A stretch of DNA of 36,182 nt from Aureispira sp. (GCA_024222455.1 JAAEPD010000440.1:1-36182), one strand, 5' to 3'. Positions 21,099 through 30,038 are shown, numbered from the stretch's first letter. A program made the numbers and translations. Notes: a model not told the origin generated them from the letters alone.

Positions 21099-22121
21099 TT
21101 AAAGCTTTTCATTAAACCATTGAGTTAATAGTTCATACAATTCATTTTTTTTATCCGAAAACCCATGATTCGTTTCAAACTTCCTTAATTCAACATCATA
21201 ATCAATATCAACTAATTTTTTTGCAATTTTTTCTGCTTGATTAGGATTTACACGTTTATCCTTAGTCCCACAAAGTATCAATAAGCTGCTGTTTTTATTC
21301 AAAGCATCAGCCCAATAAATAACAGAACGCTTTTTCAATTCTTTTTCTTTATTTTCCTGATAATTAGGTATCAGTTCAGCACAAACCCTTATTTCCATCT
21401 CTGGCCTATCCTTAATTAATTCAAATAAGTCAGAAGGTCCATTTCCAACAACAGCTGTAGTTATTCTATCTGATTGCTTAAGAGCCAAGTAAGTCATCAT
21501 TCCACCTCTAGACCAACCATACATTCCTATACGACTAGGATCTGCTTTTTTTATACTCTTAGCAGTTTCTATTAAATTTAAAACATCATTAATATCTCTC
21601 CCACCAAACTCATCAGATTCTCTATAGCAACTAGCAATGACCACATAGCCTTCTTTTACTAGATATGCTACAGCATATACCAACGCATAAAGAGTTTTGG
21701 CTTTTGCTACTTTTCCAACCTCTCTATTCCCTCCTCGATTAAAAATAACGACAGGGAATTTACCCTCTTTTTTAGGTTCTGCAATTATGCCATTAACCAA
21801 TAATGAATCACTTTTATAAGTGATCAAAAAAAAGTTAATATCATCCAAATGCTTATGTTCTTTTTTTAAAGTATCATTCTCTGATATTTTTTTCCAAAGG
21901 GGTGGTATTTCTGATAAATTGATTAATTCTTTAGAATAAATTTCTCCTTGTTGTATCTTTTTTATCTCTTCAAGATCAGTTAGTGTTATTTCGGTAGCTA
22001 AAACAGTATTATCTAATTCTTTCATAGCAGTGTAGGCTATATAATATTTTTTTGCAAAAAGAAAACCCACAAAGAGTCCTCCAACAAGAATTAATACTCC
22101 TATTAGTTTAACTATTTTCAT
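21099..22121 (-). CDS. Membrane-anchored alpha/beta hydrolase (prolyl-oligopeptidase-like S9 fold)
   Basis: The protein has 340 aa from the ATG at 22119-22121. An upstream start at 22157 would place 12 polar/basic residues before the membrane helix, so both are possible. Residues 4-23 form a membrane helix or uncleaved signal (VKLIGVLILVGGLFVGFLFA). The catalytic domain has the nucleophile elbow GMYGWSRGG with Ser204, an Asp in CGTKDKRVNP (Asp288) and a His in ETNHGF (His319), all spaced as in S9C-type peptidases and dienelactone-hydrolase-like esterases. Such enzymes cleave short peptides or esters at the periplasmic face. The oxyanion segment is probably FNRGGNR (127-133). The substrate cannot be told. 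Confidence 0.85.
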   Translation of the reverse strand: MKIVKLIGVLILVGGLFVGFLFAKKYYIAYTAMKELDNTVLATEITLTDLEEIKKIQQGEIYSKELINLSEIPPLWKKISENDTLKKEHKHLDDINFFLITYKSDSLLVNGIIAEPKKEGKFPVVIFNRGGNREVGKVAKAKTLYALVYAVAYLVKEGYVVIASCYRESDEFGGRDINDVLNLIETAKSIKKADPSRIGMYGWSRGGMMTYLALKQSDRITTAVVGNGPSDLFELIKDRPEMEIRVCAELIPNYQENKEKELKKRSVIYWADALNKNSSLLILCGTKDKRVNPNQAEKIAKKLVDIDYDVELRKFETNHGFSDKKNELYELLTQWFNEKL

Positions 22122-22251
22122 AAAATATCTTTTCCTTTTTAATATATGTTCATTCACTTAAAAACAGGGGAACCTTGTGCTCCCCCTAAATGGTAAAAAC
22201 CACTTTAACCAAAAATCGTACGTAGTATTATAAAGTATTATCATTGCCCTA

Positions 22252-24720
22252 CTAAAAACCTCCCATACCACCACCACTTGGTGCATTCCCTGCTTTTTTG
22301 TTCATCTTTTGGCGAGTTTTCATATCCATTTTCCCAAAATTATAAGAAACAGATAAGTGTCCTACTAGCGATTCCCAACGATGTTTTCCTGACGTAGTAT
22401 AGTTAGTATCATACAAATCATAGTCGAAGCGTTGCAAACGGAAAGGATCTGTCACACGTACCGAAATAGTCAAGCTGCGTTTTAAGAATGATTTACTCAC
22501 CCCAAAAGACATATGCACCATATCTGATACAGTACCAATCGCCAACTTAAGTGGTGAACGGTAAAACACATTGAGTTGTGCACTAAAATCTAAAGGCAGA
22601 TTGAAGGTAGATCCAATACTACCATGCCCCCAAATTGCATCATTCCTAAAGTTATCGCTCAAGTTGCTTCCATCCTCTTGCATTCTATATACATTAGCAC
22701 TAGCATTCAATCTCCACCATTTGAACAGTTGCAAGCCTGAGACTATCTCAACTCCATAAGACTGAGTATTATCAAAATTGGTAAACTCTACACGTCCTAC
22801 TCCAGCATTATCCACAAAAAACATCTTACGAATCACATCAGTAGTGTACTTATAATAAGCACTTGCTGAGAATGAACCCTTTTTCCAATATTTAGCATAG
22901 CTCAGCTCTACCGAATGTGTATATTCTGGTTTTAAGAATGGATTTCCTACTTGTAAATTTAGAGGATCAGTATAGCTAATAAAAGGATTCAAAGCCCATA
23001 TATTCGGACGGTTCACCCTCCTACTATAACTCAACTGCAACTGCTGCATCTTAGGCAATTGGTAAGACAAGTGTGCACTTGGATAAAAACTAAAGTACTT
23101 ATTGCGATAAACCTCGCCAGTGTTCACCAACTTAGAAGCCGTAAAAGCTTGCTCCAAACGCAATCCTACTTGGAAACTAAACTTCTTGATTTTCTGTCCA
23201 TAAGTTCCATATACAGCATAAACCTGCTCATTGTACTGAAAATGATTAGACAGCCCTATATTCAATACATTTTCATTAGTCTGATAATCTAAATTATACG
23301 ACTCAAAATCATTATCGATTATTCGCAAAGTCCCTTTAGCACCTACTTCCAATTTACCAGATATTTTAGCAAATGGATGTGTATAATCTACTTGAGCATT
23401 GAGTACATCGTTTCCATCGTCCTTTTGGTTAGTTTGTTCCATTGCTGAGTTGCCCAACAAAACACCTTCCGAATTGTAAAAATGCTCTTGATACAAATCA
23501 TTACTACTTCCTCTAAAATTAGAATAGGTTGCATCAAAAACCAACTCTTGTTTAGGTTGCTTAAACTTAGCAGTATAGTTTAGGTTATACTCCATAGTAA
23601 ACCCTTTATAATCCTCTATTCCATCTCTACGATAATGAGTCGTTAGCGCCTCTGAGTTATCCAAAAACTGATAATCTATAGTATCGCAATTAAACCAAGT
23701 TTGTGGTGTAAACCCTGCAGAAAGGGTTAGGGTATTTTTGTCATTGATATAATAATCCATACCCACCTTAGCAAAATGTGTTTGCTGTCCTTTCACACCA
23801 TTAGATGTCTGATTGAGGTAGCTAGAACTGTCTGCATAAATGTTTTTACGGTTAGTTTCGCTTGTCTTCCAGCGACGACCATAGTTGAAATTATAATTAG
23901 AATATAGATTGATTTTTTTGTTGCGGTAGTTGAATCCTAGAGCAGCATTGTGCTTATCTCCCAATGTTCCTACAGTATAAGATACATTAGTACTTATCCC
24001 TTCTAGATTGTTCTTTTTGAGTACAATATTTATAATGCCCGAAACTCCTTCCGGATCGTACTTAGCAGAAGGATTAGTAATAATTTCTACCTGCTTAATC
24101 ATGCTTGCAGGTATCTGATCTAATACAGCTTTGCGATTAGCTCCAGTCAATGCCGAAGGTTTGCCATTGATAAGTACAGTCACGCCCTGACTTCCTCGCA
24201 GGCTAATGACTCCATCCATGTCTACACTTAAAGTAGGTGTATTGCGAAGTACATCTGTAGCAGTACCTCCTTTGGTGAGTTGATCTTTCTCTACATTAAA
24301 AATCTTGCGATCAATACCCAATTGCATCATGTTTTGGTCGGCAGTTACTTCTGCTGTTTCCAGGTTTTCGGCATTGATACTCAAAAAAGTAGTTGGTTGC
24401 TGCAAAACAGGTTGAGTAGCAGAAAATGCTACAGGACCTATCAGTTGTGATTTGTACCCTATAAAATCCATCTTTAGCAGGTAAGTTCCTAAAGGAATTT
24501 TTTCGATTAGAAATGCTCCTTTTTCATCTGTAACAGTTCCTGTAATCAATGTAGAGTCCGTAACTTGCAGAATGGACACTGTTGCAAATTCAATTGCTGC
24601 TTTAGATTTTTGGTCTTGTACCAAACCGGTGATTTTGCCAATAGCAGGAGCGGTTTGAGCTGTGGTTTCGTGTGTTGTAATTAGGCATAGCAATGCCATT
24701 AGCCCTAAAAGTGTTTTCAT
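22252..24720 (-). CDS. TonB-dependent outer-membrane receptor with carboxypeptidase-regulatory-like N-terminus
   Basis: The protein has 822 aa with a signal peptide of 22 residues (ending TTAQ). Residues about 28-110 form a CarboxypepD_reg-like beta domain (GKITGLVQDQKSKAAIEFAT, LLKMDFIGYKSQLIG). The plug follows at about 130-240 (VLRNTPTLSVDMDGVISLRG, VLINGKPSALTG, VEIITNPSAKYDPEG, SGIINIVLKKNN). Then comes a ~20-strand beta-barrel of the outer-membrane beta-barrel (OMP_b-brl_3) type. The last barrel strand is around HLSVSYNFGKMDMKT, followed by a polar tail ending NAPSGGGMGGF, unlike the usual aromatic final residue of the barrel. Family members take up siderophores, oligosaccharides or peptides with TonB energy, or act in surface display. 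No SusD-like partner is adjacent, so the substrate is unknown. Confidence 0.9.
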   Translation of the reverse strand: MKTLLGLMALLCLITTHETTAQTAPAIGKITGLVQDQKSKAAIEFATVSILQVTDSTLITGTVTDEKGAFLIEKIPLGTYLLKMDFIGYKSQLIGPVAFSATQPVLQQPTTFLSINAENLETAEVTADQNMMQLGIDRKIFNVEKDQLTKGGTATDVLRNTPTLSVDMDGVISLRGSQGVTVLINGKPSALTGANRKAVLDQIPASMIKQVEIITNPSAKYDPEGVSGIINIVLKKNNLEGISTNVSYTVGTLGDKHNAALGFNYRNKKINLYSNYNFNYGRRWKTSETNRKNIYADSSSYLNQTSNGVKGQQTHFAKVGMDYYINDKNTLTLSAGFTPQTWFNCDTIDYQFLDNSEALTTHYRRDGIEDYKGFTMEYNLNYTAKFKQPKQELVFDATYSNFRGSSNDLYQEHFYNSEGVLLGNSAMEQTNQKDDGNDVLNAQVDYTHPFAKISGKLEVGAKGTLRIIDNDFESYNLDYQTNENVLNIGLSNHFQYNEQVYAVYGTYGQKIKKFSFQVGLRLEQAFTASKLVNTGEVYRNKYFSFYPSAHLSYQLPKMQQLQLSYSRRVNRPNIWALNPFISYTDPLNLQVGNPFLKPEYTHSVELSYAKYWKKGSFSASAYYKYTTDVIRKMFFVDNAGVGRVEFTNFDNTQSYGVEIVSGLQLFKWWRLNASANVYRMQEDGSNLSDNFRNDAIWGHGSIGSTFNLPLDFSAQLNVFYRSPLKLAIGTVSDMVHMSFGVSKSFLKRSLTISVRVTDPFRLQRFDYDLYDTNYTTSGKHRWESLVGHLSVSYNFGKMDMKTRQKMNKKAGNAPSGGGMGGF

Positions 24721-24745
24721 AAGCTTCTTAGTATTAAAGAGTTCT

Positions 24746-24753
24746 CAAAGTTA
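24746..24753 (-). promoter_or_regulatory. Predicted -7 element of the TonB receptor gene
   Basis: Minus-strand TAACTTTG matches TAnnTTTG at all fixed positions, about 25 bp before the start codon. This would give a short leader of about 20 nt. No TTG is found at the expected -33 distance. Confidence 0.4.
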
Positions 24754-24792
24754 TTTTACCAAACTATCATCGTCGTGGTTGTACACTATATT

Positions 24793-24890
24793 AGTCTATG
24801 AAGTTTTTCTAATCAATCGACTAGAAAAGTTTACTATTATTTTCAGCTTAATCAAGCTGAAAATACACTGACTAATAATACTAAACAACT
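24793..24890 (+). repeat. Double-hairpin intergenic repeat, copy 2
   Basis: Plus strand: TAGTCTATGAAGTTTTTCT (24793-24811), first hairpin with TTTTCTA/TAGAAAA arms, a spacer ACTATTAT, then the second hairpin TATTTTCAGCTT-AATC-AAGCTGAAAATA (12-bp perfect stem). It matches copy 1 at 4460-4549 (opposite strand) column by column without gaps over 80 nt (61 identities by eye). A U-A pair of copy 1's second hairpin is C-G here, so pairing is preserved by a double change. Confidence 0.6.
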
Positions 24891-24961
24891 AAGCTAAAAT
24901 TTGATAAAATGTGTTCTAAATAAATAACGCTAAAACAATATTACATTAATCTATATATACA

Positions 24962-25123
24962 ATGCAAGCTATTACGACCAATAGAAAACTCTTCTCGACA
25001 AACGTTCTATGTTTTTTTATCTTATTTTTTGCATCTTTCATCGAACACAAAAGCCACAACCACCTAAATTACAACCAATTACAATGTATTAAAATAAGTT
25101 TTACTTATAAAATATTTGAATAG
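24962..25123 (+). CDS. Doubtful 53-codon frame with hydrophobic segment
   Basis: The ATG at 24962 opens 53 codons ending TAG at 25121-25123. The predicted peptide has a basic start (MQAITTNRKLFSTN), a hydrophobic stretch VLCFFILFFASF and a His/Asn-rich middle. It could be a small membrane or secreted peptide, but AT-rich intergenic DNA often yields such frames by chance. It has no RBS and no recognisable similarity. I list it only so that it can be tested. Confidence 0.15.
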   Translation: MQAITTNRKLFSTNVLCFFILFFASFIEHKSHNHLNYNQLQCIKISFTYKIFE

Positions 25124-25240
25124 ATTCGCTCTTTGATTGTCCAGTATTTTCGTACTTTTAGAGCTTTATTATCAAATAATAGTTCGTTGTTCTTCAAACT
25201 TTCTGCTAAAATTCAACAAACTATAGATCAAAGTAAATAC

Positions 25241-26509
25241 ATGAACAAGCATAGCAAAGTCATTATCATAGGTGCAGGAATAGCAGGGTTGCACGCAGCA
25301 CGAAAACTCCATCAACAAGGCATTTCTGTCAGAGTACTAGAAGCGACTGATCGCATAGGTGGCCGAATCCGAGCCTTTTCGGGGTTATCTGAGCGCCCTA
25401 TAGAACTAGGAGCAGAAGAAATTCATGGTACAAATTCGATTTGGTTTGAGCTTTTAGAACAGTCCAATATTTCATTAATCAATGGAGATAATCTAGACAA
25501 CTACGTTTATACACAAAACCAGTTAATAAGGGAAGATTTAGTTAATGACAAAACGCTAAAAATATTAGATTACTTACCTCAGTTGATCGAACTCTATGAA
25601 GGAAAAGACATTAGTTTACAACAGTTCTTGGAACAGCGTCAACTCTCCCCTTTAGCTATGAGTTTAGCAAATGCTTACCATGCCAATGAATCAGGAAGTT
25701 CGTTAGATAGAATTGGTATAAAAAGCCTACAAAAAGTAGATCAAAAATGGAGCTCTGGTGAGGATAATTTAGTTTTAGAATCTGACTCTTATGCTCATGT
25801 GCTGCAACAACGATTCAAAACCATATTGCCTTATGTTCAGTTGCAAGAAGCTGCTATAATCGTAGATTATACCAACCAAAAGATCTCTGTCACTAGCAAC
25901 AACGACCAAACGTACACTTGTGAAAAGGTTATATTAACTGTTCCCATTACTGTGCTGCAACGCAAGCTAATTACCTTCACGCCTAATCTGCCAGAAGAAA
26001 AAGAAGAAGCGATACAAGCCCTCAAAATGGATGCAGGCATGAAAATCATTCTTAAATTTAAAGAGCAATTTTGGCCTAAAAACATGGGCTCGCTCTTAGG
26101 TGGAGAGCTAGTTCCTGAGTATTGGTCATTGCAAGCCACACACCCTCAAGATCATATTTTGGTAGCTTTTGCTATGGGAAGTTATGCAGAACGTTTATCT
26201 GCTTTGGGGGAACAAGCTGTTACTGCTGTGTTGGAGGAATTGGACAATATACTTGGAGATAATTTAGCTAGCACTAACTTTAAGGAAAGTTATATAGCAG
26301 ATTGGTTTAAAGAGCCTTATATATGGGGAGCATATAGTTATCCAAGCCCTTATTCAGAACGTTATAGGAGTTGGTTGGAATGGCCTATTGATAATCGTCT
26401 GTTTTTTGCAGGTGAAGCGGTGAACTTAGATGGACATTATGGTACAGTGCATGGTGCTATGGAAACTGCGCAAATAGCAGTCGATAAAATCTTAACGGAG
26501 GAAAATTAA
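25241..26509 (+). CDS. Flavin-containing amine oxidase
   Basis: The protein has 422 aa from the ATG at 25241. The FAD motif lies right after the start: KVIIIGAGIAGLHAARKL (6-23) with GAGIAG at 11-16, then VLEATDRIGGRIRAF, the DRxGGR box, and the ELGAEEIHG substrate/flavin segment. The C-terminus has LFFAGEAVNLDGHYGTVHGA, the FAD-binding signature of the monoamine oxidase/polyamine oxidase family. No signal peptide, so cytoplasmic. The family oxidises amines (or protoporphyrinogen-like compounds) to imine/aldehyde plus H2O2. The substrate here is unknown. It leads a likely operon: the first LRR gene begins 3 bp after its stop. A GGAGG at 26497-26501 within its last codons is an unusual Shine-Dalgarno for the next gene. 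Confidence 0.9.
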   Translation: MNKHSKVIIIGAGIAGLHAARKLHQQGISVRVLEATDRIGGRIRAFSGLSERPIELGAEEIHGTNSIWFELLEQSNISLINGDNLDNYVYTQNQLIREDLVNDKTLKILDYLPQLIELYEGKDISLQQFLEQRQLSPLAMSLANAYHANESGSSLDRIGIKSLQKVDQKWSSGEDNLVLESDSYAHVLQQRFKTILPYVQLQEAAIIVDYTNQKISVTSNNDQTYTCEKVILTVPITVLQRKLITFTPNLPEEKEEAIQALKMDAGMKIILKFKEQFWPKNMGSLLGGELVPEYWSLQATHPQDHILVAFAMGSYAERLSALGEQAVTAVLEELDNILGDNLASTNFKESYIADWFKEPYIWGAYSYPSPYSERYRSWLEWPIDNRLFFAGEAVNLDGHYGTVHGAMETAQIAVDKILTEEN

Positions 26510-26512
26510 TAA

Positions 26513-28375
26513 ATGAACAAGGAGATAATTGTTAAACAAATAAAAAGCCTAATATATTCTATTGATCCAGATAGTCAGGAACTGGGTTTTGTCCAAGATC
26601 AAGTTCAGCTTGGAGGTCAGGTAAAACAAGAGTTGGAAGCTAAATATGCTAATTTATTGGCCAATAATACTCTAACAATCAAAGAACTATTGGGCGCTCA
26701 GGAACTCAACCTAGAACAGCCAAGTTCAGGAACTCTACATGTGGCAGATCTACCTAATCTAAAAGTGTTGTACTGTCATAATCGTTGGCTTACTTCACTC
26801 ACATTAGAGAACCTACCTAACTTAGAAACCTTAGACTGTTCAGTTAACAAGCTTCAAGAACTAAATATAACTTCCCTTACGGAGCTAAAAGTTTTAATTT
26901 GTTATCAAAATCAATTAAAAAATATAACCCTTGAAGGGCTTAGTAAACTAGAAACATTGAATATTGACAATAACAACATTAGCAATATTACACTTCCTCA
27001 ACTAGACCAACTAAAAATTTTTTCATGTAATAAAAATGAACTATCAACTTTAGATTTAACAACGACTCCTAATTTAGAACATCTATTATGTGATGAAAAC
27101 CTAATAACCTCCTTAGATGTCTCGAACCTATATGCTTTGGATGAATTAAGATGCTCCAAAAACCCTAAAATTAAGACTATCACCTTTGGCACATTGCCTA
27201 AATTAACTTTGCTCAAACTAGAGAACAACAACAGCTTAATAGAGTTAAACCTCTCCGATCTCTCACATTTAGAAACAATTTTCTGTAGAAAAAATAATGC
27301 CTTAAGATTCATTCGTTTACAAAACTTACCCAATCTTACATTTTTGCAATGTGAACTGTCCCTGTTGACAGAGTTAGATCTATCCTCAACACCTAATTTA
27401 GAAATGCTTGAATGTGGAGGAAATAAACTTAACAGTATTGACCTGCAACATCTCCCAAAACTAGAGCGACTAAACTGTTGGAACAATACTATCTCTGAGT
27501 TAGATTTTAGTAATAATAAAAAACTTCAACAGCTCCACTGCACCAATAACCAGTTAAAAAAACTAGACCTGCAAGTCCTAACAAATTTAAAAGAGTTAAG
27601 ATGCAACGAAAATCAACTTGAATCTTTAGACTTGACAGGGCTTTATAATTTAGAAGCATTGAATTGTTATGACAATTTATTAGCCAACCTAAACACCTCC
27701 AACTTAGACAAGCTAAAAGAACTAAATTGTAATAATAACCAATTGACTAAATTAAGTGTTTCAGGAGCTAAAAACCTAGAGGAGCTTCATTGTAATAACA
27801 ACAACTTAGGAATTCTAGATTTAGAAGGTGCCAACAAACTCAAACTCACACAAAAAAACTATAAAGACAATCCCAATATTCAAATCATTAACCTTCCAAG
27901 ACACCTTGAAATAGAAGAGCTCAAAAAACGAATTTTACCGATTCTAAACATCAACAAGATAAATTTTGAGGATCTTTTTGCAGCGACCAGCCTTCACATC
28001 ACCAATACAGACCTTATTTACCTGCATTTTTCAGGACTGAACAATCTCAAAGAGATTTACTGCATGAATAATAGTCTGTTGGAGAAAATCAACCTAAAAG
28101 GATTGAAAAACTTAGAGGTTCTTTATTGTAATAATGCTGTTTTAGCTTCTTTAGATTTAGAAGGATTAGACAATCTAAAAATAGTAAACTGCTCTAATAA
28201 TCAACTAAAAGAGTTGTCTCTAAAAGGACTAACACAGTTAGAAAAAATCGAATGTCCTGAGAATAATATTTCTTGTTTAGACCTAACAGGCTTAAGCTCC
28301 TTATCTGAAGTAAATTGTGATCCCCAAGTTGTATTAAAGGCCATTAAAGACACTGCAATGCTAAAGCATGAATAA
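26513..28375 (+). CDS. Leucine-rich-repeat protein of the 21-residue Cys/Asn (IRREKO-like) class
   Basis: The protein has 620 aa, no signal peptide and no membrane segment, so it is probably cytoplasmic. After a unique N-terminal ~70-residue region come about 17 repeats of 21 residues with the pattern L-x-x-L-x-x-L-x-C-x-x-N-x-L-x-x-L-x-L (e.g. LTNLKELRCNENQLESLDLTG, with the last G starting the next repeat). There is a spacer (about 450-500), then about five more repeats to residue ~610. The short 21-residue pattern matches the class called IRREKO-type LRR in bacteria (from memory of the LRR literature). The Cys of each repeat would line the inside of the solenoid. It is cotranscribed with the amine oxidase upstream and overlaps the next LRR gene by 8 bp, a sign of translational coupling. 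Binding partner unknown. Confidence 0.85.
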   Translation: MNKEIIVKQIKSLIYSIDPDSQELGFVQDQVQLGGQVKQELEAKYANLLANNTLTIKELLGAQELNLEQPSSGTLHVADLPNLKVLYCHNRWLTSLTLENLPNLETLDCSVNKLQELNITSLTELKVLICYQNQLKNITLEGLSKLETLNIDNNNISNITLPQLDQLKIFSCNKNELSTLDLTTTPNLEHLLCDENLITSLDVSNLYALDELRCSKNPKIKTITFGTLPKLTLLKLENNNSLIELNLSDLSHLETIFCRKNNALRFIRLQNLPNLTFLQCELSLLTELDLSSTPNLEMLECGGNKLNSIDLQHLPKLERLNCWNNTISELDFSNNKKLQQLHCTNNQLKKLDLQVLTNLKELRCNENQLESLDLTGLYNLEALNCYDNLLANLNTSNLDKLKELNCNNNQLTKLSVSGAKNLEELHCNNNNLGILDLEGANKLKLTQKNYKDNPNIQIINLPRHLEIEELKKRILPILNINKINFEDLFAATSLHITNTDLIYLHFSGLNNLKEIYCMNNSLLEKINLKGLKNLEVLYCNNAVLASLDLEGLDNLKIVNCSNNQLKELSLKGLTQLEKIECPENNISCLDLTGLSSLSEVNCDPQVVLKAIKDTAMLKHE

Positions 28376-29189
28376 AGACAACTACCATAAAATCATTCAA
28401 CTCCTAAGACATGGGGACAAAACCAATACCCAATTAGCTTTTAAGCTATTAGAGGGACTAGGATTGCCTATACTCAACTATCACAAATTAGAACATAAGT
28501 TATTGGTTACGGTACCACAGTTTCAACGTTTAGTAGATTATGGTTGGATAGAGTTTTTAATAAAAGATGTACGTTATTTGGCCTTCCAAGAAGATTGGAA
28601 AATAAAACACAAACTACCTGATACCCCTCTAATCCCAGAAGAAGTCTGGCAATTCAAAAACTTGAACACCTTACTATATTCTCATTATGGTGTAGAAGAA
28701 TTGGATGAGCGTATAGGAGAACTCACCGAACTGCGTAAAATTAGTTTATGCCATAACAAGTTGCAAAAACTACCCCAAAGTATAGGGAAACTTCACAAAC
28801 TTAAAACGCTTTATTTAAGTGACAATCAACTAAACCAAGACAACAGTTTTCCAGAAAAATTTGGACAACTAAAATCTTTAAAATCGCTCAGTCTTAGATT
28901 GAATCAGTTAAAGCAAGTTCCTGATATCTTTCAACAATTGCCCAATCTCAAAAACTTGGTATTGGGCAGCAATAAACTAAACGAAATGCCTCTATGGCTA
29001 GACCAGCTACATCTGCTCAATAAGTTGCATTTAGATGATAACTTCTTCACAGAAATTCCTATACAAGTACTAGATATGCCTAACTTAAGGCAAGTTCATC
29101 TCAAATTCAATAAAATATTCAAAATCAATCCTAAAATAAAAGAACTTAAAACCCTAAAACGACTTATAGTTAGACCTCTACGCCCTTAG
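28368..29189 (+). CDS. Leucine-rich-repeat protein with conserved N-terminal domain (paralogue A)
   Basis: The protein has 273 aa and starts 8 bp inside the end of the preceding LRR gene. Residues 1-95 form a non-LRR domain with a motif shared exactly with the next gene (QFQRLVDYGW at 51-60). About six LRRs of 23 residues follow, in the N-x-L-x-x-L-P-x-x-I-x-x pattern (ELTELRKISLCHNKLQKLPQ, KTLYLSDNQLNQDNSFPEKF), different in length and type from the 21-residue repeats upstream. It has no signal peptide. The end (IKELKTLKRLIVRPLRP) caps the solenoid. Such LRRs bind proteins, and the N-terminal domain may carry the activity. I do not recognise that domain. Confidence 0.85.
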   Translation: MNKDNYHKIIQLLRHGDKTNTQLAFKLLEGLGLPILNYHKLEHKLLVTVPQFQRLVDYGWIEFLIKDVRYLAFQEDWKIKHKLPDTPLIPEEVWQFKNLNTLLYSHYGVEELDERIGELTELRKISLCHNKLQKLPQSIGKLHKLKTLYLSDNQLNQDNSFPEKFGQLKSLKSLSLRLNQLKQVPDIFQQLPNLKNLVLGSNKLNEMPLWLDQLHLLNKLHLDDNFFTEIPIQVLDMPNLRQVHLKFNKIFKINPKIKELKTLKRLIVRPLRP

Positions 29190-29219
29190 TATATTCATTA
29201 GCTATCTAAAAACTAAAGT

Positions 29220-30038
29220 ATGAATAAAGAAAATTATCATAAAATCGTTCAACTCCAAAAGCATGGAACCTTTGCTGATAACCAGTTAGCCTTACAACTG
29301 CTTAAGGGAATGGGGTTACCAGCGATAAAGTACTACAGGATGGATGGCAACCTGTTCATAACCCTAGCACAATTTCAGCGACTAGTCGATTATGGTTGGA
29401 TAGATTTTCTAACAAGAAATGTAAGCAATTTAGGCTTTATAGGTTGGAGAAACGAACCTGAAGCCCCAACAACTCAAATCCCAGAAGCCGTTTGGAAATT
29501 CAAAAACTTAACAAACTTCTTGTACTGTGGTTACAATCTAGAGGAGTTGGATGAGCGTATAGGAGAACTCACTAATCTACGAACTATTACCTTAAAGTAT
29601 AACAAACTCAAAAAGCTACCCAAAAGTATAGGAAAGCTGCGCAAACTAAAAAGGCTTCATTTGACTAAAAATCAACTCAACCAAGACAATAGTTTCCCAG
29701 AAGAGTTCAGTCAACTAAAATCTCTAAAAATTCTTAGTCTTACACTAAACAATCTTAGCCAAATTCCTGATATCATCCAGCAGCTTAGCAACCTCCGAAA
29801 ATTGGTATTGGTCAGGAATAAGCTAAGTGAACTACCTCAATGGATCGACCAGCTCACAAAGCTAAATAAACTCTATTTAGATGGCAACTGCTTCACAGAA
29901 GTTCCTAAACAAATATTAAATATGCCTAACTTAAGAGATATCCTTTTCAGATACAACCAAATCTTGGAACTGCCTCCTGAAATTCAAAAACTCAAAATAT
30001 CTAGACATATCTCAATACACCCAATGCGCATCAATTAG
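29220..30038 (+). CDS. Leucine-rich-repeat protein with conserved N-terminal domain (paralogue B)
   Basis: The protein has 272 aa and is a full-length paralogue of the previous gene (MNKENYHKI start, QFQRLVDYGW at 51-60, LDERIGELTNLRTITLKYNK, KNQLNQDNSFPEEFSQL). It begins 30 bp after the preceding stop, so it is a tandem duplication in the same operon. The divergence is moderate: many conservative changes on the LRR faces and a four-residue shorter region around 70-85 (NVSNLGFIGWRNEPEAP). Such pairs could bind different partners. It is cytoplasmic. The gene ends inside a palindrome shared with the convergent membrane-protein gene. Confidence 0.85.
   Translation: MNKENYHKIVQLQKHGTFADNQLALQLLKGMGLPAIKYYRMDGNLFITLAQFQRLVDYGWIDFLTRNVSNLGFIGWRNEPEAPTTQIPEAVWKFKNLTNFLYCGYNLEELDERIGELTNLRTITLKYNKLKKLPKSIGKLRKLKRLHLTKNQLNQDNSFPEEFSQLKSLKILSLTLNNLSQIPDIIQQLSNLRKLVLVRNKLSELPQWIDQLTKLNKLYLDGNCFTEVPKQILNMPNLRDILFRYNQILELPPEIQKLKISRHISIHPMRIN

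Larger units (their letters stand above)
24721..25240. other. 520-bp divergent intergenic region between the TonB receptor and the amine oxidase
   Basis: The region holds a likely receptor promoter (24746-24753), the second double-hairpin repeat copy (24793-24890) and a doubtful 53-codon frame (24962-25123). An in-frame TTG at 25133 could extend the amine oxidase by 36 residues. I reject it, because the extension lacks family character and the ATG at 25241 directly precedes the FAD motif. Confidence 0.45.

Noticed and set aside
25133-25240. TTG-started N-terminal extension of the amine oxidase
   Set aside because: The 36 extra residues show no family character. The ATG at 25241 directly precedes the FAD motif.
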